Shown here: piece by piece, positions 4,154 through 10,110 of the stretch
Layout: each line of letters begins with the position of its first letter
How positions within the stretch are numbered: the stretch's first letter is position 1
Assembly (NCBI GenBank): GCA_014360745.1
Contig: JACIWY010000102.1
Span: 1-10,110, forward strand
From: Chloroflexota bacterium
GTDB lineage: Bacteria > Chloroflexota > Anaerolineae > UBA1429
DNA: 10,110 nucleotides
Direction: 5' to 3'
The notes under the pieces: model-generated
Databases searched by the model: none
What the model saw: only the letters and a program-made list of their open reading frames with translations
Told to the model about the DNA's origin: nothing
Made by a program: the position numbers and the translations under genes

Positions 4154-5410
4154 ATGGTTGAGAAAAGCCTGCTGGTCATGCTCATCAGTTCGGACGAGAC
4201 CGTCCGCAGGGTTGTCGAGCATGCACTGAGCGGCAGTCTGGAAGACTATCAGCTCGATGTGGTCGGGCAGCCGAGCCTGGCGAGCCTGCGCGCTGCCGAA
4301 CTCAGGCCCCAAGTGGTCATCGTCGACGATTATCTGGACGATACCGGCCCCATCGAATTGATTCGCGATGTATCCAGGCGTCTGCCAGACGCGATCGTTC
4401 TTTTTCTAGTTGAAACATGCCCGGAGGCCATCTCAGCGGCCAGCCAGGCGGTAATGGCCGGGGCCAAAGGGTTTTTGACCAAACCCCTGAATGCTAGGGA
4501 TTTGGCCACCCATCTTGGCGATCTCTTGGGGAGAGACCGCGCGGCTCGCAATCGGACGCGCGAGGGGATAGAAGGCCATGTGATCGCCTTTTGCTCCCCC
4601 AAAGGGGGCACCGGCCGCACGACCATGGCCATCAATACGGCCATTGGCTTGCAAGCGGTGACCAAGGCCGACGTGGCCCTGATCGATGCGGATTATGTGT
4701 CGCCGGCTATCGATGTCTCGTTGAACATTCACACTCAACACGACGTCACCGACTTGCTCTCCAGAGGCTCGACGCTGGACGAGGAGCTGGTGCGCAGCGT
4801 TATGGCGCGCCATGCCTCCGGTATCTCGGCGCTTCTCGCCCCGAGCCCGGACGGATCGCCGGAACGGATCTCGGCGGCCCATGTACACCGCCTTTTAGCC
4901 TTGCTCAAGGACCTCTTTGGCTGGATCGTGGTCGATGTGGGGTTGCCGCTGGACGAGACCGCCTTTGCCTTCCTGGATGGTGCCGGCCTTGTGGTTGTCT
5001 CGGTGCTGCCGGAGCTTGTGGGCCTGCGCAATGCCAGGATTATGCTTGAGCATCTGTATACGCGAGGCTATCCCGACCATAGGATATGGGTGGTCGTAAA
5101 CCGAGCGACGATGACGGGCGGGATCAGCCAGCGGGATATCGAGCAACGGCTTCACCTTCACGTGCATCACACCTTTCCCGATGATCAACCCCTCGTCACC
5201 CACAGCGTGAACCGGGGGATCCCTTTGATCATGTCGCATCGGCGGGGGGCGCTCGTGAACGCCTATAACAAGTTCATAGATAAGCTGGTGAAAGAGATGA
5301 TACCCCAAGGGATCGAGACCAAAGAAAGCCCGGCCTCGACGGTGGCCGGGCAAGGCCAGACGTTTGATGGTCGGGTGCGTAGGCCTCGCTTGGGATTCTG
5401 GCCTGACTAA
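4154..5410 (+). CDS. cpaE: CpaE/TadZ localisation ATPase (receiver-like plus MinD/ParA-like domain)
   Basis: A 418-residue CpaE/TadZ protein, the ParA/MinD-superfamily factor that positions the Tad machine in the cytoplasm at the membrane. Residues 5-125 form a response-regulator receiver-like domain. A candidate phospho-acceptor Asp sits in VVIVDDYL (Asp58/Asp59) and the conserved Lys in FLTKPL (Lys110), but the acidic pair expected near residue 14 is reduced to one Asp. Residues about 140-385 are the ATPase: deviant Walker A SPKGGTGRTT (signature Lys150 kept, usual P-loop Lys replaced by Arg155), VALIDADY (175-181), and Walker B-like WIVVDVGLP (257-265). Later come LVVVSVLPEL and HRIWVVVNRA. 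The C-terminal 30 residues are polar and basic. The start follows GGAGG by 6 nt; the frame is open from a TTG at 4139. It is followed closely by tadB. Confidence 0.92.
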   Translation: MVEKSLLVMLISSDETVRRVVEHALSGSLEDYQLDVVGQPSLASLRAAELRPQVVIVDDYLDDTGPIELIRDVSRRLPDAIVLFLVETCPEAISAASQAVMAGAKGFLTKPLNARDLATHLGDLLGRDRAARNRTREGIEGHVIAFCSPKGGTGRTTMAINTAIGLQAVTKADVALIDADYVSPAIDVSLNIHTQHDVTDLLSRGSTLDEELVRSVMARHASGISALLAPSPDGSPERISAAHVHRLLALLKDLFGWIVVDVGLPLDETAFAFLDGAGLVVVSVLPELVGLRNARIMLEHLYTRGYPDHRIWVVVNRATMTGGISQRDIEQRLHLHVHHTFPDDQPLVTHSVNRGIPLIMSHRRGALVNAYNKFIDKLVKEMIPQGIETKESPASTVAGQGQTFDGRVRRPRLGFWPD

Positions 5411-5433
5411 GGGCTCGAAGCCATGGAGGGAAT

Positions 5434-7029
5434 ATGTGCGGCGAAGGTGAACGTAAACTATGGCGTTGGGCGCCGGTCGCGGCCCTTTTGTTGGCGCTGA
5501 CCCTCTTGGTCGGTTGTTTTGCTTCATACGAGGCAACCTCCTTCCATCTACAAACATGGCTCGACACCGGGCATCTGCCGGAAGGGCCGCAGGGGCTTAT
5601 CTTTCGTGTGCGGGCCAAAGTGACCACCTCGGCGGGCGAGCTGTGCCAGGGCTTTGCGGTGATGGCGCAGATATGGGATGCGGAAGGGCGTTCGATCGGC
5701 AATCTCGTCTGCGCCCCCATACCCGGTCAGCCGGGGTATTATGGCAGCCCCGCTTTTGTCCCACCGGTGACGGCCAAGCCCGGCATGTGGCAGGTGGAAG
5801 TGACGGCGACCAAAGGGCGGGCCTCCCTTAGCCGATCCACCCTCTTTCAAGTGCTTGAAGCCAACCGCTGGATGGCCGATCGCTCCGCTTTGTCGATCGA
5901 TCCTCTCGATCCACTCTCAGAAGTCGTCGAAGGTTCCACCGCCCGCAACGCCCAACCAAACACAGAGCCGGCCGACGAGGTGCTTATGCCGCGCCCGCTA
6001 GGCCTCGTGTACTCGGTGTTGGCCAAGACGAGGTTTTTACAGATCCTCTTGGGTAGTCGGGTTTCCTCCACGGCTCTGGGGTCGTTGATCAGTGCGTTTC
6101 TGGTCATGGTAGCCGTCACAACCGGCTTTGTGGGGGTATGGCGCATTGCCAGGCCGTTGGACGCCATCGAACAGCGCGTCCAAGAGTATGGCATTGACGA
6201 GGTATCTCCCAATAGGGTGGGGCAGTGGTCTGGACGGGGGATATGGTCGCGGCTGAGCCGATTCATCACCCGTTATACCATGGGAGAATACCTGGCTGAG
6301 GAATTGGCCCAGGCCGATCTCCCGCTCACCGTTGCCGAATTTGTGGTGCTCTTGTTGGGCGTGGCGGCCCTTGGCGCGCTCATCGGCGCCTGGCGGCTGG
6401 GGACGATAGGCGCGCTCGCGCTTGGCGCGCTGTTTGGCTTTATCCCGATCTGGTATATCAAACGCTCGAAGAAGGATCGCCAACAACGATTCACCCAACA
6501 ACTGCCCGACATCTTGACCTTGATGGTGGGGGCGCTGCGTGCCGGATATGGGCTGACCCAATCGTTGCAGGTGTTGGTGGATCAGCTCCCCCCACCGGCC
6601 TGCACCGAGTTTGCGCGTGTGATGCGTGCGGTGAGCCTGGGGGTTTCGGTGCCGGAGGCTCTGAGCCGCATGGCCACGCGCATCGGCACGGACGATGTCG
6701 GGCTGGTCGTAACCGCCATCAATGTGCAATACGAGATGGGCGGCAACCTGGCCGAGACGCTGGATATTATCGGCGAAACGATCCGCGATCGCATCACCAT
6801 CCAACGCGAGATTCAGGTATTGACCTCCGAGGAACGGTTGACGGGGTATATCCTGGCCGGGCTGCCCGCCGTGGTCGGCGGGGTCATGTTCGTCATCAAC
6901 CCCGGCTTTATCATGCGTTTCTTGGATCCCACGGCACCTCCTTGGGTCAAGTTCCTGCCTCTCCTGGCGTTGTTCATGCAGTTCATCGGTTTGCTGGTGA
7001 TCCGCAAGATCATCGATATCGAGCTGTAA
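5434..7029 (+). CDS. tadB: TadB platform protein with N-terminal lipobox and extracytoplasmic domain
   Basis: A 531-residue inner-membrane platform protein, against about 300 for an ordinary TadB. The C-terminal part (about 296-531) is typical. It has two helices (300-320, 323-342), a cytoplasmic type II secretion F domain (about 355-468: QQLPDILTLMVGALRAGYGLTQS, EMGGNLAETLDIIGETIRDR) and two final helices (470-490, 507-527). The N-terminal extension is odd. A signal-peptide-like stretch ends in LTLLVGC (Cys28, a fair lipobox). About 110 residues of beta-rich, Ig- or FixH/YtkA-like sequence follow, with Cys71 and Cys93 and the strand GMWQVEVTA. A polar linker leads to a transmembrane helix at 213-237. 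Predicted topology agrees: extension outside, F domain inside. GGAGGG precedes the ATG by 3 nt. There is no sign of a frameshift at the junction, so this looks like a true fusion. Confidence 0.9.
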   Translation: MCGEGERKLWRWAPVAALLLALTLLVGCFASYEATSFHLQTWLDTGHLPEGPQGLIFRVRAKVTTSAGELCQGFAVMAQIWDAEGRSIGNLVCAPIPGQPGYYGSPAFVPPVTAKPGMWQVEVTATKGRASLSRSTLFQVLEANRWMADRSALSIDPLDPLSEVVEGSTARNAQPNTEPADEVLMPRPLGLVYSVLAKTRFLQILLGSRVSSTALGSLISAFLVMVAVTTGFVGVWRIARPLDAIEQRVQEYGIDEVSPNRVGQWSGRGIWSRLSRFITRYTMGEYLAEELAQADLPLTVAEFVVLLLGVAALGALIGAWRLGTIGALALGALFGFIPIWYIKRSKKDRQQRFTQQLPDILTLMVGALRAGYGLTQSLQVLVDQLPPPACTEFARVMRAVSLGVSVPEALSRMATRIGTDDVGLVVTAINVQYEMGGNLAETLDIIGETIRDRITIQREIQVLTSEERLTGYILAGLPAVVGGVMFVINPGFIMRFLDPTAPPWVKFLPLLALFMQFIGLLVIRKIIDIEL

Positions 7030-7032
7030 AAG

Positions 7033-7989
7033 ATGGAAGCAGAAATACTGATTATCATTTGGCAATGGCTCGCCTCTCCCGCCGTCTGTGCGGGGCTTGT
7101 CGCGCTGGCCGTTTTGTGTTTATGGCTATCTTTTGGCTCAGGGCGTGGTGCGCCGAGCATGCAGGAGAGGCTCGATGGCTACATCGCCAGCCCAGATGCC
7201 TTGGAGCAAGAGGAGATGAGCCAGCCCTTTGTCACCCGTGTGCTCAAGCCCCTGGTTCATCAGATGCTGCGCCGGCTCGGCAAGGCAGCTCCCGGCCAGG
7301 CGATGGAGGCCACCGAACAGCTGCTGATCCGCGCCGGGCAACCGGGCCATCTTACCGCGCTAGATTTTTATGGCCTGAGGCTGCTCTTTGCCGTGGGGTT
7401 TGGATGTGGCGGTTTTTGGCTGGCAAGCCTGCGCTATTCACTGGCCTACGCGGCTCTGATCGGCCTGATGATGGCCGGGGGTGGCTTTGCCCTACCGGCG
7501 TTGTGGCTAAAGCAACGGGCTGCCCAACGAGAGGCCGAAATAACCCGGGCCTTGCCGAATGCCTTAGACATGTTGACCATCGGCGTGGAAGCCGGGCTGG
7601 CTTTCGAGTCCGCGATGTTGCGTGTGGCGGAACAATGGGATAACGCCCTGACGCAAGAATTTCGCCAAGCGGTGCTCGAGATGCGGGTGGGCGCTTCACG
7701 AAACGAAGCGCTCAAGCGTGTGGCCGAACGTACCGGCGTCCCCGATCTGCACACTTTTGTGGCCGTCCTGGTGCAATCAAGCCAACTGGGCGTGAGCATC
7801 GCCCAGGTGCTACATAATCAAGCGGCAGTGATTCGCCAGAAACGGCGCCAGCGGGCCGAGGAACAGGCGCGCCAGGCCAGCGTCAAGATGGCTTTCCCGC
7901 TCGTCTTTTTGATCTTTCCGGCGATGCTCGTGGTTATCCTGGGACCGGCGCTGCCCGGCATTATCAAGATGATCAACGGGACCCTATAA
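7033..7989 (+). CDS. tadC: TadC platform protein
   Basis: A 318-residue inner-membrane partner of TadB; the pair form the platform on which the CpaF ATPase acts. It has an N-terminal helix (13-33), a cytoplasmic segment with EATEQLLIRAG (92-102), helices at about 112-130 and 136-157, an F domain (about 173-285: LPNALDMLTIGVEAGLAFESAMLRVAE, then LVQSSQLGVSIAQVLHNQA and RRQRAEEQARQASVKMAFPLV), and a final helix (288-311). Length and order match TadC. It starts 3 nt after the tadB stop with no clear ribosome site, so translation is probably coupled to tadB. Nothing is unusual in its conserved motifs. Confidence 0.93.
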   Translation: MEAEILIIIWQWLASPAVCAGLVALAVLCLWLSFGSGRGAPSMQERLDGYIASPDALEQEEMSQPFVTRVLKPLVHQMLRRLGKAAPGQAMEATEQLLIRAGQPGHLTALDFYGLRLLFAVGFGCGGFWLASLRYSLAYAALIGLMMAGGGFALPALWLKQRAAQREAEITRALPNALDMLTIGVEAGLAFESAMLRVAEQWDNALTQEFRQAVLEMRVGASRNEALKRVAERTGVPDLHTFVAVLVQSSQLGVSIAQVLHNQAAVIRQKRRQRAEEQARQASVKMAFPLVFLIFPAMLVVILGPALPGIIKMINGTL

Positions 7990-8014
7990 ATGGTTCTTGA
8001 TAAGGACGACGAAG

Positions 8015-9910
8015 GTGAGTCACACAGACACATATTCCATATCCATGAACCAAGACCCTGCCGCCCCTGACCGGGATGCCGAAAGCGCGATCCGTGACGA
8101 TCCGCTCTATGTGCAGGCTATGCATCACTTCCAGACGGGCCAGTGGCACGCAGCCGCCAACCTGCTGCGAGAGCTGGCGAAAAGGTATCCGGATTCCTCC
8201 ACCGTAGAGGCCGCGCTCGATGATGTGTTGCTCAAAGCCGGGTGGGACGGCGGCGAGCGCATCCAGCCCAAACGGTGGGCCATCCCCTGGGGGCGTATTA
8301 TCCTGCTCATCGCCCTTTTCGTGGCCGTGGGAGCGGTCACGATCATCGGCTGCCAGACCTTTCAATACCGGATACAGCCGAGTATAGCCCAAGCCAAGTT
8401 GAACCGCGAGCGCGAACGCCTTCTCGCGGAAGCCAACGCCTTGATGCAACAGGGCGATTTGGACGGAGCCGAGGCCAGATACCGAAGTTTGTTGGCCCAG
8501 ATGCCCACCCATCCAGAGGCGTTGGAGGGCTTGGCACAGGTGGGAGAACGGCGCCAAAACGATGCCTTATACACCGAAGCCCTGGCACTAGAGGCTGCGC
8601 AGGATTACGCAGGGGCGTTGGCCAAGCTGACCGAAATCTCTTTGCGTGCCCCCGACTATCGAGATGTAGGGGCGCGCATCATCGCCGTTCGGCGCAAACA
8701 TGACGTAGCGCGAGTGTTGGCCGAGGCCAATGCAGCCTACGAGGCGGGCGCGTATGAGCAGGCCTTGCTCAAATATGAAGAGGTGCAGGCATTGGATGCG
8801 CAAAGCGACAAAGAGTGGCTCCGATCCAGGCTTTTCGATCTCTGCATGAAGTTGGGCGCTCAGATCATCCAGCAGGATCCGCCTGCGCCGGATCAGGTGC
8901 CCAAGGCCTTGGACTATTTTACCCGGGCGCTGACGCTTCGCCCTCGCCACGCGGAGGCCGAGCTGGAACAACGTCTGGCGCGCCTTTTCCTCGATGGGCG
9001 GGCCGCTTATCAGCAGGGGTACTTTGATGAGGCGATCGTCAAGTTACAGGCCCTTTATGATCTGCGCCACGAATACATGGGCCAAATGGTTATAGAGATG
9101 CTCTACGATGCCTATATTCGCAACGGCGATGCCTATCGGCAGCGAGAGGATATCCAGCTCGCCTATGAACAATATCGCAAGGGCGTCGCCTTGCCGGTGG
9201 AGGACAATACCCTGGCGCGAGGGCGGCTGGAGCTTATGGCGTCTTGGCTTACGCCCACCCCAACGCCGACTATTACCCCGACGCCCACCAACACGCCGAC
9301 GCCGACGCTCACGCCGACGCCTACGCTTCTGCCGACGCCCAAGCCTCTGGCCATGCACCATGGGATGATCGTCTTTTTCTCCGACCATCCGGAGCAACCC
9401 GGCCTCTGGCTCAGCGATCCCGAAGGCAAGAATCGTCGTTACCTGGGCGACTCCAAAGCGCTCCGAGAGGCGTATAACGCGCTCAAGGCCCAGGGAGCCT
9501 ACTCGCCGGATGGCCGTTATCGCCTGATCGTCAAAGATGCCCACAAACCCGCCCAGCTCTTTGTGGAAAACGTGAACGGGGGCGAGTGTCGCCAACTCAC
9601 CCGATTTACGGGCATCTGTTACGACCCCGTCTGGTCTCCCGATGGCGGGTGGGTCGCCTTTGTCAGCCAAGAGAACGAGTCCGACGATATCTGGATCATC
9701 CGCACAGACGGCAGCAACCGGCGCAACCTCACTCGCAACGCATGGCAATGGGACAAGCAGCCCTCCTGGTCTCCCGATAGCCGACGCCTTGTGTTTTGGT
9801 CCAATCGCGAAGGTCGCAGGCAAATCTATGTGATGGACGCGGATGGGCAAAATATCGTGAACATCAGCAAGACCACATGGGAAGAGTACGACCCCATTTG
9901 GATTCGTTAG
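8015..9910 (+). CDS. Membrane-anchored TPR protein with Thr-Pro linker and TolB-like propeller
   Basis: A 631-residue protein between tadC and cpaF. From the N terminus it has a cytoplasmic segment with one TPR-like repeat (30-60), a transmembrane helix (94-113), a long extracytoplasmic helical region with several TPR-like repeats (about 130-405: LLAEANALMQQGDLDGAEAR, LAEANAAYEAGAYEQALLKY, GRAAYQQGYFDEAIVKLQAL), a Thr-Pro linker (413-444), and a C-terminal beta-propeller segment. The propeller has TolB/PD40-type motifs: YSPDGRY (496), WSPDGGWVAFVSQ (540), WSPDSRRLVFWSN (585) and IYVMDADGQN (604). I count about four blades, fewer than the usual six of TolB. The GTG start is preferred because AAGGA lies 8 nt upstream; alternatives are TTG 7997 and ATG 8045. 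The role is unknown. Position suggests an outward-facing scaffold or sensor for the pilus or for wall binding. Confidence 0.82.
   Translation: MSHTDTYSISMNQDPAAPDRDAESAIRDDPLYVQAMHHFQTGQWHAAANLLRELAKRYPDSSTVEAALDDVLLKAGWDGGERIQPKRWAIPWGRIILLIALFVAVGAVTIIGCQTFQYRIQPSIAQAKLNRERERLLAEANALMQQGDLDGAEARYRSLLAQMPTHPEALEGLAQVGERRQNDALYTEALALEAAQDYAGALAKLTEISLRAPDYRDVGARIIAVRRKHDVARVLAEANAAYEAGAYEQALLKYEEVQALDAQSDKEWLRSRLFDLCMKLGAQIIQQDPPAPDQVPKALDYFTRALTLRPRHAEAELEQRLARLFLDGRAAYQQGYFDEAIVKLQALYDLRHEYMGQMVIEMLYDAYIRNGDAYRQREDIQLAYEQYRKGVALPVEDNTLARGRLELMASWLTPTPTPTITPTPTNTPTPTLTPTPTLLPTPKPLAMHHGMIVFFSDHPEQPGLWLSDPEGKNRRYLGDSKALREAYNALKAQGAYSPDGRYRLIVKDAHKPAQLFVENVNGGECRQLTRFTGICYDPVWSPDGGWVAFVSQENESDDIWIIRTDGSNRRNLTRNAWQWDKQPSWSPDSRRLVFWSNREGRRQIYVMDADGQNIVNISKTTWEEYDPIWIR
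9251..9346 (+). repeat. Coding tandem repeat for a Thr-Pro linker
   Basis: An imperfect hexanucleotide repeat (ACGCC-like units) encodes residues 413-444 of the TPR/propeller protein, alternating Thr-Pro with occasional Ile, Asn, Leu and Lys. Such linkers are common in exported Chloroflexota proteins and probably form a stiff extended spacer, possibly glycosylated on Thr. The repeat keeps the reading frame when whole units are gained or lost, so linker length may vary between strains. Confidence 0.8.
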
Positions 9911-9929
9911 GGAAGGAGCAGAGAAGGTG

Positions 9930-10110
9930 ATGTTTCGGTCGAATCAGAACGGACGGGGCAATGCGCGTGCCCAAATCGAACGGCGCGATGACGGGCGAGA
10001 GCAAGTTGCCGCTCTTCGCGATCGGGTGCAACGCCGTTTGCTCAGCGAGCTAAGTCCTGGGATCGACACTTCCGATGTAGAGAAGCTTCGCCCCACGCTG
10101 GAGCAGATTT
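9930..10110 (+). CDS. cpaF: CpaF/TadA secretion ATPase, N-terminal part, cut by the window end
   Basis: Only the first 60 codons are present. The sequence begins with a polar, basic head (MFRSNQNGRGNARAQIERRDDGRE) and continues VAALRDRVQRRLLSELSPGIDTSDVEKLRPTLEQI. That matches the N-terminal helical region of CpaF/TadA hexameric ATPases, where a 'L.DRV..RL..EL' helix precedes the ATPase core. The Walker motifs would lie beyond the window. ATG 9930 follows GAGAAGG by 3 nt and AAGGAG (9913-9918) by 11 nt; GTG 9927 is an alternative. It lies 19 nt after the TPR/propeller gene. The call rests on this short match plus the otherwise missing ATPase of the locus. Confidence 0.75.
   Translation, partial: MFRSNQNGRGNARAQIERRDDGREQVAALRDRVQRRLLSELSPGIDTSDVEKLRPTLEQI

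Noticed and set aside
6037..7065. 342-residue open frame on the minus strand opposite tadB
   Set aside because: Its sequence is His-, Arg- and Gln-rich with no recognisable domain, and it mirrors a securely identified gene. Long antisense frames are expected in GC-rich coding DNA.
9044..9850. 268-residue open frame on the minus strand opposite the TPR/propeller gene
   Set aside because: Low-complexity RRR/GRR content arises from the Thr-Pro repeat read backwards; no ribosome site or domain supports it.
1..10110. CRISPR array, insertion sequence, tRNA or rRNA genes, phage genes
   Set aside because: No spaced direct repeats, transposase motifs, cloverleaf-like segments or conserved rRNA sequence were seen on either strand.

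Overview
The window carries most of a Flp/Tad (tight-adherence) type IV pilus locus, all on the + strand, from a fairly GC-rich bacterium. I infer a member of the Chloroflexota, probably Anaerolineae-like. The reasons are a stand-alone BTAD (SARP-type) regulator, a long Thr-Pro linker joining TPR repeats to a TolB-like propeller, a small 'RIW..WRG' protein of a kind I associate with that phylum, and no secretin gene within the stretch seen, as expected for a single-membrane envelope. Only a database search could confirm the taxonomy.

Layout. 22-942 encodes a BTAD transcriptional regulator, closed by a convincing Rho-independent terminator (966-1005). 943-1686 is mostly non-coding. It contains one probable small gene (1146-1466) and the long leader of the pilin gene, which holds a nested hairpin and an 11-nt perfect Shine-Dalgarno followed only by a three-codon ORF. 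1687-1854 is flp, the major pilin, followed by an 18-bp mRNA hairpin. Then come a 64-residue single-span membrane protein (1989-2183), a TadE-like minor pilin (2180-2608), cpaB/rcpC (2617-3450), an ICMT-type membrane methyltransferase (3527-4105), cpaE/tadZ (4154-5410), tadB with a large exported N-terminal extension (5434-7029), tadC (7033-7989), a membrane-anchored TPR/propeller protein (8015-9910), and the 5' end of cpaF/tadA (9930 to the window edge).

How it works together. CpaF would be the secretion ATPase, TadB and TadC the inner-membrane platform, and CpaE/TadZ the polar localisation factor. CpaB would be an extracytoplasmic assembly protein, Flp the fibre subunit and TadE a pseudopilin. 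The prepilin peptidase (TadV/CpaA) is not in the window. The unusual parts are the accessory ones: a membrane methyltransferase among the assembly genes, a lipobox-bearing extracellular domain fused to TadB, the TPR/propeller protein between tadC and cpaF, and the RNA structures around flp. The hairpins could set flp expression far above that of the assembly genes. The adjacent BTAD protein is the obvious candidate regulator of the locus, but that link rests on proximity alone.

The core Tad assignments are secure. The roles of the accessory proteins and RNA elements are inference.
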